A DNA stretch of 64,000 nt from Crambe crambe. Taxonomy: Eukaryota; Porifera; Demospongiae; Poecilosclerida; Crambeidae. The DNA is taken from the NCBI GenBank assembly GCA_963924555.1, contig OZ004581.1, positions 930,001 through 994,000 on the forward strand, read 5' to 3'. The notes beneath the pieces were generated by a model. That model worked only from the letters and a program-made list of their open reading frames with translations. It made no database searches and was not told where the DNA came from. The position numbers were made by a program, and so were the translations under genes. This document shows, piece after piece, positions 11,870 to 24,322 of this stretch; the first letter of the stretch is position 1; every line of letters begins with the position of its first letter.

Positions 11870-12418
11870 TCAAGACACGAAAGCCTATCTCAAAACCACA
11901 CACCCATAACAACTCAACTGTACATGGGTGCATGATAATTTGTTTCTGGCATGAACTAACTGGATGTCTGGAAAAAAAACTCTTGTGAATCCCATGAATT
12001 TAAGTAATATCAAAGCTGCTTGTTCGTTCACTTCGTATAGTGCTTAGCCATTGAAATCACACCTGCAACCACTACTTTCAGTGTAGCTACAACCACCCTA
12101 AATCACATCATATTTAACAACTTCAAAAGAGCCTAAAATAGCGGTCCAGTGATTCAGGTTTACACACTCCCACCAAAAAATGTCTAATTCAAGATAGTGA
12201 AGCCATACTCAAATCATACCAAGATTAATACTCTGACCACAGGGGAGACACAGGCCCAAGGAGTTTACATAACTTTGTTAGAAAGTTAATTATTTTGCAT
12301 TATGACCAACTAGCTATTATTATAGCCTGAAGCCAGTGATTTAATTGGCTGTAAGTAAATCAAGTCAATCAACCACATCAAGGTAATTTAACCAACTTCA
12401 AAAGAGCCTAGACTCATA
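11870..12418. other. No gene seen
   Basis: A/T-rich sequence with no supported exon. The phrase aattcaagatagtgaagccata at 12185 recurs at about 12945 on the other side of the next element, so the two flanks may once have been one duplicated piece. Confidence 0.3.
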
Positions 12419-12859
12419 GACATGCATAGTTCCCAACTGTCCCGAAACGTCCGGGACAGTCCCGGGTTTATCAGCTCTGTCCCGTCCCGCCACGGAAGTG
12501 TAAACTGCTTATTGTTTGTCCCCCCCCCAAGCTTCGTTTTAGCGCTACAGACTATGGTAGTTTGTTTACTTAACAGCATAACCAGAGTCACTAATGAATG
12601 CACCACACTGACTGCACAGCATTCAGACAATGCAGTAAGCTAAGACAGCTGCACGTATCAATCAACAGTGCACAAGGTCAAGTAATTCAGTGTCCAGTTT
12701 GTGGAAACTGTTCTTCTCCACAGTTCTTAGTTCTTGAGTCCTTCTGTCTTCAGTCAGTGGCCAGAATATGGGCATGGTACAGGGGCGGGACTTCAAAAGT
12801 AGTGGTAGAATTTAGTGTCCCTGAAGTTAGTTTCTCAAAGTTGGGAACTATGGACATGT
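12419..12859. mobile_element. Small TIR element (catagttcccaact ends)
   Basis: The left end gacatgcatagttcccaact is matched by agttgggaactatggacatg at the right, a terminal inverted repeat of about 18 bp enclosing 440 bp. Subterminal cgtccgggacagtcccg is itself palindromic. No transposase is present; the frames inside are short and lack known motifs. Confidence 0.65.
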
Positions 12860-14160
12860 TTTAGGTGGGAGTGTGTAAAGGGTGGACTGGATACTGGGCT
12901 ATGCTCTACTACATTGTATTTTAGAAACATGTCTATGAGTCTTCAAGATAGTGAAGCCATATCATAGCAAGATCATTGGGACAATTTAGTGTGCAGTAAA
13001 CACTTTCGTTTTTACAGCATCAACACAATAACTAGCTAATTACGAATACAGTCTTTGCAGAACAGTTGTCATTAGGAATGGGGCTAATATGCTTAGGTCA
13101 TTTCAATCATCCTGCTGCATTATAATGCAGCAAATTTGTGTGAAGAGTTTAAAGCAAAAGAAGATGAAGACTTCTCAGAGATGTGCGCTTATGCCCTTTG
13201 TAGGGTGAAGAGAAGCACTGTGAGCCAGATCAAATAACCTTATGGTATTATATGTCCATATGGAACATACAGATAAATTAAAGGATGTATGGCTAGCTGA
13301 TGAATTTATAAACACAGGTAGAACATTTTTGGAAAACAATAATAATTTAATGTTTTGATTTTAGCTGTGTAGCTACTGATTAATATCCCTCTCAGGATGC
13401 ACCAGATGCAGTCTAGGAGGAACATTTCCGGGGGGGCATGCCCCATGCCCCCAGACCCCCCTAGATGGTGCACTTTGCATATCCCTGGCCTGACCAATCA
13501 AAAATTGCTTCCTTCAGGACTGATACAGTGGATTGCAGTGATCTTGCAACATGAAATTCAGAACACCAAACTAAAATTTACATAGCTTCCTTTTAAGCAG
13601 CCCAACTCTAAAGCCACAATTAAGTCTTTGAAAGGAGGCTATGTAAATTTTGGTAACCCAAAAGAATGCTTTGGAAAAGTAAACCTGACCTGCCTGACCA
13701 CTTCCTCTGGCCTTGTGCTAGCATAATAATGGTTCACTGGAATTCCAGCATAATAGGCTTAAAAAACAGAATAATAGGCTGCAGTCATTATTATAGCTAC
13801 TATAACCTCACTCCTCCCTAGCCCTATCCTTTGGGTATCAGCAACATCTTTAATGCTATATATCCACAGTTCAAAAAATACTCTCTTGTTATTTTGTTGA
13901 GCAATAATAGGCTATACTATTACTATAAAATAATAATTGGTCTGCTGGGGGAGTAGCCCCATGCATCAGGTAGGAATAGGTGGTGGGTTTGAAGTATTTG
14001 TGGCTGGGGAACATTTCATAGCCCTATTGTTCTTAGCCACTAGCTACTCCAGAGCTACTCATCTTGCTGTGACAACCACTCTGCAAACTACTGCAGTTTA
14101 ATTCCCCTGTTGATTGCGTGATGGTAATCAGTGCTCTGGGACATCTGCTCTTACAGCAGA
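12860..14160. other. Repeat-derived sequence
   Basis: Contains a C/G palindromic piece at 13425-13470 (gggggcatgcccc, then agacccccctag), a common signature of old transposon ends. A MITE at 13551-13660 pairs aaaatttacatagcttcc with ggaggctatgtaaatttt and is related to 49241-49357. No host exon is recognised. Confidence 0.45.
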
Positions 14161-14275
14161 TACACTGCAAAAAGAAATGTGTAAAAACAACCCATTTTTA
14201 GGTTATCTCAGTTGCAAATTGCAACTCAGATAACCAAAAAATGCGTTGTTTTTACACATTTCTTTTTGCAGTGTA
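14161..14275. mobile_element. 115-bp hairpin MITE, family 3
   Basis: An almost perfect hairpin: tacactgcaaaaagaaatgt at the left end and its complement ending tttttgcagtgta at the right, with arms meeting at agttgcaaattgcaact. Two further copies lie at 17983-18085 and, shortened, at 16573-16635. The short length, TIRs and multiple copies define a MITE. Confidence 0.85.
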
Positions 14276-14877
14276 ACCACTTGCTGTGATATAATTCTAA
14301 CCACTAGCACTCATCTATATAGTGGGATAGATAGGTGTACCACTATGCCCACACTTCCACGATGAGCTCTCATGTAACCCGTCTATGCATGGGCGGATTT
14401 TCCACACTTTTCTTGTAATTTTCCGTAACTGCCATCATCCATTATACATGATCGATAGCTAGCTAGCTAGTGGTACGATTTCATAGGCAAGGATCATCCC
14501 GAAAGAAGAACAGCCCTAGTCTATAATTATTCTGACGACAGCAAGTGCATCTTTGTGTGGCTGCCTATACTGGGTTCGGTAAGAGTATCTGCTATCAGCT
14601 CTAGACATGTCATCCTAGTACAAGTGTCCTACACAACTGGCAAACTCTTAGTTTTATAACGGTGTATCAGCTATCAGCTATATACATTGATAATTCCAAT
14701 GATGTCATAGAAAATAAGTGTATTATAGTGTCATGACGGAAGGTCTTCATGTAAAACATCCATGCATTAATTAGGATTCATGATAGGCTGAAACCAGGCT
14801 CTCTTTTTCCTTCCCCCTCCCCTTTTTGTGTGGAGAGCCTGGAAAGAGGACATCTGCTCACAGCAGCAAGTAGGGAT

Positions 14878-15350
14878 GGCGGGTCAAAGGTCATAAGACA
14901 GTATAAACTAAAAACTCTTCTTTCTCTTCTACCCTTACTCTACAGGTTCTCAGAAGTCTAGAGTGAATTATTACATCTACAAAGAAGAGAGGAGAATATT
15001 CCAAAACCAAAAATTCATTCGCTAACATAAGAAAAAAACGATGTCTAAAATTGACTTTTGTTCGGTTTCTTTATAATAATAATAAGGATAATAATCAGAT
15101 CGACGTACCGGCTTACTGGCTATAGTCATCAAAATTCTGCTTTGGCCATCTGTTAGAGCGGCACCTAGAGGCTGATCTTTTGCTATTAGTTTTGACTAAG
15201 GCTCTACTTCACTATTCGAGCACTCGGAACACTAGCTAATCTTTCGACGCCATTTTGAAGCGCACGTTGGTAGGGGGCGGGGCTTATGGGCGGAGCCACG
15301 TAAGCTTAGCTAGCTAGGTCTTCGTTTAGCTAGCTATTATTATCTGATGA
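14878..15350. repeat. Dispersed repeat, inverted copy of 4690-5180
   Basis: Contains ggtcaaaggtcataagacag, the tctttctcttcta stretch and cacctagaggctgatctttt, all matching 4690-5180 in reverse. It lies next to a MITE just as the first copy does, so the two may be parts of one larger composite element. Confidence 0.65.
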
Positions 15351-15737
15351 TGTTCCAGTCACTCCTTGCTGAATTGCAGTACAGATGCTCATCTTATAGT
15401 AGTATTATAGCCAGTACTTGGCTGTAGTGTAGTCAGCTCACTTCACCATGCCTTGCACATGTCATTAAGCTACATTGCTGTTGCTGTAAAGTTTTATATT
15501 AAATAATAGACAAAATTTAAATAGCTAAACAAATTCTTTAACCAGAGATTGTGTATGTACCTACAAAAGAAAAAGATAAGTTTTATGTAGAGCTGGCTCT
15601 GTATAGCTAGTACTGTACTGTAGACTCGTGTCAAATTAATAATCACTGCATGCATACTCTCAGTTGAAGTGACAGTCAATACTGCCACTCAATTCTTTAC
15701 ATACACAACTTACATTCACTAAGAAAAAAGGATAGAA

Positions 15738-15998
15738 ACAAGTGAATGCAAAAAATTTCTTCTAAATAAAAAGGTTAAGTAGGGATAGCTTAAAATCTAG
15801 CTGGGCTATATAATGTACTGCAGCCTCGTATGAAAACAATCCCTACTTTTACAACTGTCATAGCTAGCTATTGGTAGTGGATGTAAATGTAGGGATTGTT
15901 TTCATACGAGGCTGCAGTACATTATATAGCCCAGCTAGATTTTAAGCTATCCCTACTTAACCTTTTTATTTAGAAGAAATTTTTTGCATTCACTTGTT
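15738..15998. mobile_element. Palindromic MITE, family 1, short form
   Basis: Left arm acaagtgaatgcaaaaaatt, then taagtagggatagcttaaaa. The right arm is its complement ending gcattcacttgt. Arms are about 110 bp, with inner pairing of ggctgcagtacattatatag. Same termini as 3751-4197. Confidence 0.8.
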
Positions 15999-16477
15999 GT
16001 GATAGTATTATCAATCATCAAAGAGAGGAGGTGTACAGCATAAGGTAAAACCAAAATTTACATAGCCTCCTTTCAAGTAGCCAGACTCCAAAGTCATTTG
16101 AAAGGAGACTATATAAATTGGTTTTGCTATTGGTTAAGGTCTTGTATCCTTTTTTTTTTTTTTTTGTGACTTGGGTAACCAAGGATGTCAATTTCAACAA
16201 GTAACCTCTACATTTATATCATGGTTGAAAAATAATATCAAAGCTGCATGTTCTTTCATTTCCTATTACATTTATTGGAAATTTTGCTTAACTGAGTGAG
16301 TCCCATCAGCACGAGTTCCATCTTTGGGTCATCCCCCCCCCCAATTTATTAATAATCATCTGATGGTGAATTTAATGATACTGCTCTTAATTCTTGAATG
16401 CACATTAGCTAATTCACTAATGTGGGGTTATTTTCAAGCTTCTACCCTCACTTAATCTTGAACTACATAAGACTTAC

Positions 16478-16528
16478 CATCTTTCACTTCAGAATAGTCT
16501 GGTACAGCAACACGTTTTCCTTTTTGAC
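16478..16528 (-). CDS. Small linker exon, unassigned Death-fold gene
   Basis: A 51-nt exon with acceptor GATTCTAG and donor GTAAGT, phase 1 at both ends, encodes QKGKRVAVPDYSEVKDG. Its copy at about 17950-17898 keeps the acceptor but has ATAATAAG in place of ATGGTAAG, so it can no longer splice there. A further candidate mini-exon at 16945-16927 (ACAG, then TCAAGGACAAGGC) matches the terminal exon of gene G at 38676-38660. No domain can be assigned. Confidence 0.4.
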
Positions 16529-17982
16529 CTAGAATCAAGCAACCACGAGAATAATTTATTCCATGCACAAGTACACTAGTAAAAACAACCTGCAAATTGG
16601 AACTCAGATTGTTTTTACACATTTCTTTTTCAATTTAAGGAATCATTTGGGCTCATAGGAAGGGCTAAGGCTAAAGCAGGCTGGATGAAATATGGCCATC
16701 TCTTGTACCTAACATATCAAGATTGATGGGGGAGACACAGGCTATACAACTTTTGTTAGAAAGTTAGTTCAAATCATGATCAAACTATAAAAGCTACAGT
16801 AGCTGTAAACGACATACAACAACAAAACAACTAATAGTTAATTAATGTTGACAACATTCATTCAAATCTCTTCATTATTCTAAGAAAAGATAAACGAACC
16901 ATCATATAAGCTTATGTCACTTACTCTTACTGCCTTGTCCTTGACTGTAATGAACACATTATTAAAACAGAAACGGGACCTATTATTTTCTATTTCAGAT
17001 TCCTCCCTAAATACTAAATGTGAAAGGCCCAAAAGTGGTCGATCTATAGCTACCGTTCTTAAATTGATAGAAAGCCAATTGAAATTTTGAAATGCCTATC
17101 ATGATCAATAGGCATTTCAGGCTCTCTTTTTCCTTCCTCCCTCCCCTTTTCATGTGGAGAGCCTAGGAAGGAGGCTATTCAGGACTCACAGTAGCAATGG
17201 TTAACCAATTATTGTGATAGCATTATCAATCATCAAAGAGAGGAGGTGTACAGCACAAGGTAAAACCAAGCCTCCTTTCAAGTAGCCAGACTCCAAAGTC
17301 ATTTGAAAGGAGAATATGTAAATTGGTTTTTGCTGTTCTAGATGTTGATCTGCTGTACCACTTACTAAGCCAACATTTCCGACAGATACTGAGGCGGAGC
17401 CGAGGTGTCTTTGTAAACAGAGTAGTCACTCACTGGAGTGACTTAGACAATAGTATAAACTCTTATGACAACCACAGGTCTCTAAGTGGAACCACAGGTC
17501 TCTAAGTGGAACCATTTAGGTCTCATATCCTCTGTTTTTTGTTTTTTTAAATTAATGTATTTTTTTTTTCTGACATGGGTAACCAGGATGAAATCTTGAG
17601 ACAATTCAACAAGTAATCTTTATAATATCATGATTGAAAAATAATTCATGTTCTTTCATTTCCTATTACATTTTTTGTTTTAGTCTGAGTGAGCCCCACC
17701 ACAAATATAATTACTGAATTTTGTGTTCATCGGCATGAGTTCCATCTTTGGGTTATTCCCTCCCCCAGTGGCAATTTATTACATGATCATGATAAATGCT
17801 GCTCTTAATTCTTCAATGCACATAAGCTATAATTCACTAGTGTGGGGTTTTTTCAAGCTTCTACCCTCACTTAATCCTGAACTAATAAGACTTATTATCT
17901 TTCACTTTAGAATTGTCTGTTACGGCACCATGGTTTCTTTTTTGACCTAAAATCAAGCAACCACAAGAATAATTTATTCCAT

Positions 17983-18085
17983 GCACTGTAGTAAAACAAC
18001 CCATTTTTAGGTTATCTGAGCTGCAAATTGGAACTCAGATAACCTATGAAAATGGGTTGTTTTTACACATTTCTTTTTCAGTGTA
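17983..18085. mobile_element. Hairpin MITE, family 3, second copy
   Basis: Arms aaaacaacccatttttaggt and its complement ending tttctttttcagtgta. The left end is trimmed to cactgtagt. A shorter derivative at 16573-16635 has lost most of its left arm. Confidence 0.75.
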
Positions 18086-18347
18086 GCTATATATAATCAC
18101 TGTTCCTCAATTTTAGGGATCATTGGGCTCATAGGAAGGGCTAAGGCTAAAGCAGGCTGGATGAAATATGGCAATCTTGCATGCTATGCAAATATTACGT
18201 ATGGGAAATTCAGCTATTACAGTGACGACAGCTCTCCAATCTGGATCCTGATTATTGAAGTAATCAGTGAGACATTCACGTTTCTTAGATTATCATTGGA
18301 ATTAGATGAAAATTCCAATGATAATCATAGCTAGCTATTGGCCTGCA

Positions 18348-21300
18348 TTAATTACTTTGTATTCTTTTGATATTTCCATTAAGTTCGAGTTTTTGGAGTC
18401 CTTTGGCCAGTTCCCTCCATGTTGGTGTTCCATTTGCACACACACTCATGACATTATCTTGCCTAATCAACCAAGCATTAGCCATATCAAGGTGGATGGA
18501 GCCCAGTGACATTTTATTCACAGTGGCTGGAAGAAGACCCAATGCTTGGCCTAAAGCCTTCACTTGATCAGGACTAAGATCATCTATGACAGTCCTAACT
18601 TCAAAATTATGACGAACTCCTGTAAGTTAAGAGAACATCATCACCCTGTATGAAGAAGGTATATACTCACCTAGTTCAGTAGTTCCATCAATCTTTCCAA
18701 GGTCAATGGGCTCTGTGGAGAAGGTTTGCACTATAGAGTGAATATAAAAGGGAGTTAAAGATCCTGTCCTGAGCTCAGTGAGGATACTAATAGTAGCTAT
18801 ACTGAGGGCCCAAAGACTCAGCAAGGGCTTATCAAGTCACACAAAGTAATGAGAAGGCATGTAACTCCCAAAAATAAAACAACAACACAATAACAACAAC
18901 AAAAAAGTATGTTTGTGTTAGCACAGCATGTCACATGTGATCATAACCACTGCATAATGTACGCACATTATTATTGTACACATTAAACAGCTGCTCACAC
19001 AAGTGGGTTTCACACAAGTGGATTGTACTTAGCGGCAAATTCCTGAGGTCTCCTGTTAGAAACCCAATGCATAGGCGCCGGAATAGGGTGGGCATGGGGC
19101 AGCTAGGGCCTCCCCACTTTTTAGCAAATGCGATATTCTAAATAATGCACATGTTGATAATGGTCGTCATAATCATTAGCACCTTTAGGTACGTGTATTC
19201 CGCATAGCTATGCGCATGGCTAATATGGCTTCTAGTTCAGAGATGTCTGAGGTTACTCTATCTAAGCCAAATCAACCAAGGAAGTTTACTTTTCCCAAGA
19301 GGAGACTTGGCAAAAAGGTAAACATTCACAATAGCTAAGTGCATTTTGAGGTTTTAGTAATTTTTAAATTAGGTAGAAGTGAAAAGATCTTTTCAACCAT
19401 CATGGTTTGATAGGTGGCCATGGCTACACTATAATGAGTGTGATGATACTGTTGTTTGCTTCACATGCAAAAAGGCTAGTTCAGAAAACAAGTTGCAATG
19501 GGCTTCAAATGCAGATGCCGCTTTCATAGAGAGAGGGTTTTCAAATTGGAAGGATGCATGTAAAAAAATTGATACACACCAAAAAAGTAAAACTCATGAA
19601 GAGTCTGTATTGAAGATTGTTACCATACCTGTTTCAATGAAAGATATAGGTGAAAGCTTATCTTCTCAGCTTAAAATTGAAAGGCTTGAGCACAGGCATT
19701 GCTTCTTAAAAATTGCTTCAGTTTTGAAATTTCTTGCTAGACAAGGTATTGCAATAAGAGGCCACGGAGATAATGAGAAAGATTCCAATTTTTTTCAGCT
19801 TTTGCAACTTAGAGGAGAAGATGATGCAAAGCTGAATGCATGGCTCAAGAAAAAAACTGACAAATACACTTCTAGTGATATTCAGAACGAAATACTGAAA
19901 GTGATGTCTTTGCGTATTTTGCGCGATATCTCGTCTCTAATTCAATCTGCTCAATTCTTTTCAGTTATGGTGGATGAAACTACGGACATATCAAATAAGG
20001 AACAAGTAGTTTTGTGTTTTAGGTGGATTGACAAATACCTAGAAGCACATGAAGAATTTATCGGCCCATATTTGGTTGGTTCTACTGCAGCTTCTGCACT
20101 TTTTAGTGTTATTAAAGATGTATTTGCAAGAATGAATATTGAAATTAAGAGGGCAATGCTATGATGGAGCATCTTCTATGTCTGGCTCTAGATCTGGGGT
20201 TGCTACTTGTATATTGCAAGAAGAGCCAAGAGCTCTTTATACTCACTGTTATGGCCACTCATTAAATTTAGCCTGTTCTGATACAATTAAAGAGTGCAGA
20301 TTGATGAGAAATGCACTAGATGTTGTGCAAGAAATTACAAAATTGGTGAAAAAATCACCTCGCCGTGATAGCACTCTACAATCTATCAAACAGCAGTTAT
20401 CATCTGATAGTCCAGGATTGCGTGTCCTGTGCCCAACAAGATGGACAGTTTGTGCTAATGCACTTCACAGTATCTATATTAACTATGAAGCATCATTGAT
20501 GCAACTTTGGAAAGAATCTCTTGATTTTGTTAAAGAGACTGACATGAGGACTCGTATCATTGGAGTACAGTCATACATGAAAAAATTTGATTTCTTTTTT
20601 GGCATCATGCTAGGTGAGCTAGTATTACGACACAGTGATAACCTCAGCAAAACACTTCAATCTCCGAAACTATCGGCTGCAGAGGCTCAAACTGTAGTAG
20701 CAATGACTGTTAAAACATTGGAGTCCCTCAGAACAGAAGAAAAGTTTAAACTTTTTTGGACTAATATTGTCAAAAAAAGTGATGAACTATCAGTAGATGA
20801 TCCTGAATTGCCGAGGGGAAAGAAGACTCCAAGGAGGCATGAAATTGGTCAATCTACAGGAGATTTTGTCGAAGATGTCGAGACCAATTACAGAGTTATC
20901 TACTATGCTGCACTAGACCAAGTCACAAACAGCATTAAGAGTCGTTTTGAGCAACCAGGTCATCGAGTTTATTGTCACTTGGAGTCTCTCCTTTTAAAAG
21001 CTGTCGATAAGGAAGAAGACATGGAATTTATTTGTAATTTTTATGGAAATGACTTCAATGGAGATATGCTTGAAATGCAGTTGGGTATAATGTCTAGCAA
21101 CATTCCTGAAAAGTCTATAAAATATAGCCTCAATGACCTTGTACAGTACATGAAAGGTTTATCTGATGGACAGAGGGGATTATTATCTGAAGTATATGTT
21201 TTATTATCTCTGATTTAGTAATGCCTGCTACTAATGCTATTAGTGAGAGGTCATTTAGTTCACTTCGTCGTGTCAAGAATTACCTGCGATCTACAATGAC

Positions 21301-23508
21301 ACAGGAGCGTTTGAACAATGTAATGATATTACATGTTCACAAGGAGAGAACAGATAATCTTAGTCTAGTGGATATAGGAAATGAATTTGTCCATGGCTCA
21401 GTACATCGTCAACATATATTTGGAAAATTCTTAGAAACTGATAGCTAATTGAAGTAGAGAATTATATATATATTTGTTGTGGAAATAATTATAGGTTATC
21501 ACTATTAATGGAAGGCCTCCCCACTTAAAAATTCCAGAACTAGTGAAATGTCAAAGTCTATAAAAGAAGACATTCAGGTCCTGTTATAACTATAAATGCT
21601 TCTGAAAGGTCATATTCCTAGTGGATGTTACAAATAATCCATGAGAACAATATTCATGTTAAGCATAGATCATATGTCATTTATTTTTTTGAATATGACT
21701 TTAAAATCACTGAAACCTAATGTGTGTCAGAACTTGCTGAGTACTATAAAAGAAAGAGTATGGTGAGTATTCATCATGTAAGGACCAACTGAAATCTGAT
21801 TAGACCCAAGTCATGTGACCAGCAATAAAACACTCATGACTAACTTTGCGTCTTTTAATGAGGCACACTCGCATCATCCTCGCTCGTGTGCACACATTAA
21901 AAGACGCAAAGTCAGCTAGGCATGTTATTGCTATCTAGCTATTATATTTCATCCCTTCCTCAGGGGTGGAGACAGCTACCAAAAAGGGGGGGGTGACACT
22001 TAGCCTTGTCCCCAGGCCTTACTCTCCTCCATAAGTGTGAATTGCTTGCTTGCTTGCTAATGTTACATGTAACAGTATCATCAACTGAAACACACACATA
22101 AGCATACACATACAATATATATCTGAACAGGGGGGAGGGAAAGAAATTTTTGAGAGGTTTTATTACTGCCCAAGCAGTGAAGAACTGTTTATTTGCAAGC
22201 CATCAAATCCAGCTCTTATTAACATGCACATGGTGATACTAGATGCATGCTGCAATTGAATGTAGAACATTAGACTGACTTACCAGGCACGGCTCCACCA
22301 CTAACAGGCTTTTTTCCACCACCAATAGGCTTTTTTCCACCACCTTGAACTGGGTTTTTTTTCACCACCTTCTGCTAAGCAAAATATAACAAGTTAGCTA
22401 GTCTTTTAGACTAGAATGTCTCGGCACAACTTCTTAACATCATAATTAGCTATAGTAGCTATTATAAATGTTTTGGTTTGGAAATGCATAAGCTATTAGA
22501 AGTTTCATGGTCATACTGTCAGCAGCTCACTCCCTTGATGTGCTAGCCTTGATTGTTATTTTCATATCTCCTGTTTTTGGTACTTGCGATGAAATGGTAA
22601 AGGGTTGACACGATTGATAATGCTATGTTTTTGTACTACGTGGTAGCTGACACGATTTGGTGTTCCCTCATTGTTCATAGCTTACTTGTAGGCAAAAGAT
22701 TACCAAGTAGCTAGAGGGTGGCCTCTGACTATATGTTCTAGTTTATTCACATACTTTTCAGTGATAGTTCTGCACATTTACGCCTGAAGTTGCAGGCGTC
22801 TCAGGACTCCATGACTCTTTTTTCTAACGTTTTATGCACATGCATGTGGTCTAAACTTTGAACACATGTATGTATGTACGGTTTGACCTGGTACTGTGTT
22901 TTGTCTTGGCAAAAATCGTTGTGTGGCTCACGAGACTCTGTGTTGTGTTCCGGATCCAAATTCCTGTCAAGTCCAGCTGAATAAAAAAAATCACATTTCT
23001 CATATAAGGTCTTGTCCCTCATTATGGTTCAAATGTAACCATATGTAATGAACTGACTTATGAGAACTGCCTGCAGCATGCATTGAAATACAGTGGTTAT
23101 TTCACCATACAAACTGTATAATCCACGTCATGTATAGCTAGACTAAATTTAGCTATCTAACTTTCAAAATCACAATTTTTTCATGATGGTGATTACCTTC
23201 CTTGTCTTCCATCTCTTCTCTAAGATCCTTTACCAGCTCATGGTAATCTGCATTCACCAAGCAATCAATGAATGTCCTCCACTCTACAGGTTGCTTTCCT
23301 CTCCCAATCAACCACTGGTTAAAGACTTCATTCATAATCTCTGTCACTGATGGTCCATGTCCCTTCTTTATCGCAGCCAGCTTGTTCCCTCTGTCGTCAA
23401 GGATGCAGGTAGCAAATAGGTTGTAGTCAACTATCTCTGCTGCCAGGTCAATGGACTTTCCATCCAGTTTAGGAAAGCGTCTGAGCTCTAATAACACTGG
23501 CTTATCAT
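18348..23508 (-). CDS. Gene N: two Death-domain protein (partial model)
   Basis: Exons that fit by phase: 23508-23197, 22371-22284, 18712-18671 and 18619-18348 (stop TAA). The first encodes DDKPVLLELRRFPKL, then EIMNEVFNQWLIGRG and PVEWRTFIDCLVNADYHELV, a Death-domain pattern whose W...I..L......L helix is clear. The second is the GGGKK linker, here with one extra A in the run (8 instead of 7) that shifts the frame. The third and fourth repeat gene A's micro-exon and Death domain, with a single change of GSIHLD context. A 2.5-kb hAT sits in the intron between linker and terminal exons. The 5' end above 23508 is not found. The frameshift may be real decay or an assembly error in a homopolymer. 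Confidence 0.5.
19070..21534 (+). mobile_element. hAT transposon copy 2
   Basis: Left end cataggcgccggaatagggt. The right end is at cctccccacttaaaaattcc, where the final tatg of copy 1 is missing. It lies in the same relative place as copy 1, so it was duplicated with its surroundings and did not jump separately. Confidence 0.75.
19216..21448 (+). pseudogene. hAT transposase, near-complete, two frame breaks
   Basis: Exon 1 is 19216-19317 (MANMASSSEMSEVTLSKPNQ onward), with donor GTAAAC and acceptor AAATTAG at 19372; the frame resumes at 19373. The TTF-type zinc finger (DTVVCFTCKKAS), MVDETTDIS, HCYGHSLNLAC, CPTRWT and the C-terminal dimerisation segment (PATNAISERSFSSLRR, LNNVMILHVHKE) are all present, in the order known for ZMYM-type hAT transposases. 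Frame breaks at about 20150 (GAAATTAAGAGGG) and about 21205 (before VMPATNAISE) split it into three frames. The first break is at the same spot as in copy 1, so it predates the duplication. Only about two single-base changes separate it from an intact frame. Confidence 0.9.
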
Positions 23509-23509
23509 C

Positions 23510-24240
23510 TGAATTAATGATATAAAGAATGATATTCAGCTACCTAGCCACACAGCAAGGAAATAATTAGCTGACTAGCTGCTGCTAGCAAGTTTATGGG
23601 CAGATAGATAAATCCATACTGTTAATATGTATAATCTTGACTGGTCAGGTGTATGGATTCAAAACAGAGCACATTCAATTATTACCACAGCTATTTCTAA
23701 GGGATATTTAGTGATTGTTCTGCCTGCTTGCTGTCTTATAAAAGGCTCAAATCCATGGGTATAATGGTGTCTTTCATCAAACCCTAAGAGAACAGCTCAA
23801 AATTGATTAGCTAGCTACGTACACTATAATGATTAAATGTTAAGGAGGGGGATAAGGCTGTGATGTGTAAATGTCTAGTGACAGAGTCAAATCATGACAT
23901 TAAGGGGAGAGTCTAGCCTCAGTGCCACCATTTCAATTTGGAGATGCCCCTTATTAGATTAGCTATGTTGTAAGCTAGCTGCTAACGTCATAAATTAACT
24001 CACCTAGCTTGATTGCTGACGATAGGGATGCCAGACCTTAAAGAACGAAATTAATACATAAATACTACCCTCGGCGTATGCTAACTTACAAAATAATGTT
24101 AGCCAAACAAGAGCCTTCATCTTGACTTCCGCTAAAAATCTTGTACAGCACCCGCCCCCCTAGCCTAAAGAAGTATAAATAATAATTATAAATATAAAGA
24201 AGAAGTATAAATATCGCTTTCAAACAGGCGTTTGCAGCGT
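23510..24240. other. Non-coding, possible 5' region of gene N
   Basis: No exon with good splice sites is seen upstream of 23508. Sequence is A/T-rich with a CCCGCCCCCC patch at 24151. The missing first exon or exons of gene N may lie here but cannot be identified. Confidence 0.3.
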
Positions 24241-24245
24241 TGGCA

Positions 24246-24322
24246 CTGTAGCGCATCGGTTAGTGCTCTGGCCATTGGAATCATCAGGTCATGGGTTCGA
24301 ATCCTCCGAATTGCTATCTTTT
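24246..24322 (+). repeat. tRNA-like sequence (A and B boxes), SINE or pseudo-tRNA
   Basis: An A-box-like TAGCGCATCGGTTAGTG (24252-24268) and a B-box GGTTCGAATCC (24294-24304) are spaced as in tRNA genes. GCGC/GTGC can form a D stem. The anticodon stem and acceptor stem do not pair well as written, so I do not call a functional tRNA. A tRNA-derived SINE head or decayed tRNA gene fits best. Confidence 0.5.

Larger units (their letters stand above)
16010..18180. repeat. Local tandem duplication, about 1.2-1.4 kb offset
   Basis: The segment 16010-16680 is repeated in diverged form at 17215-18180. Shared landmarks are catcaaagagaggaggtgta, a MITE pairing tttacatagcctcctttc with gaaaggagac, the linker exon (16528-16478 against its decayed copy near 17950-17898), the family-3 MITE and gaagggctaaggctaaagca. 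The second copy has lost the exon donor. Confidence 0.7.
18306..22910. repeat. Segmental duplication copy 2
   Basis: Matches 636-1310 directly followed by 6139-9890. The junction lies near 18995-19015 (gctgctcacac, then aagtgg...gattgtactt). Relative to copy 1 it lacks about 4.8 kb that contains the caspase-like exon. Which state is ancestral cannot be told from the window alone. Confidence 0.9.

Noticed and set aside
24246-24322. Functional tRNA gene
   Set aside because: A and B boxes are present, but the acceptor and anticodon stems do not pair. Kept only as a tRNA-like repeat.
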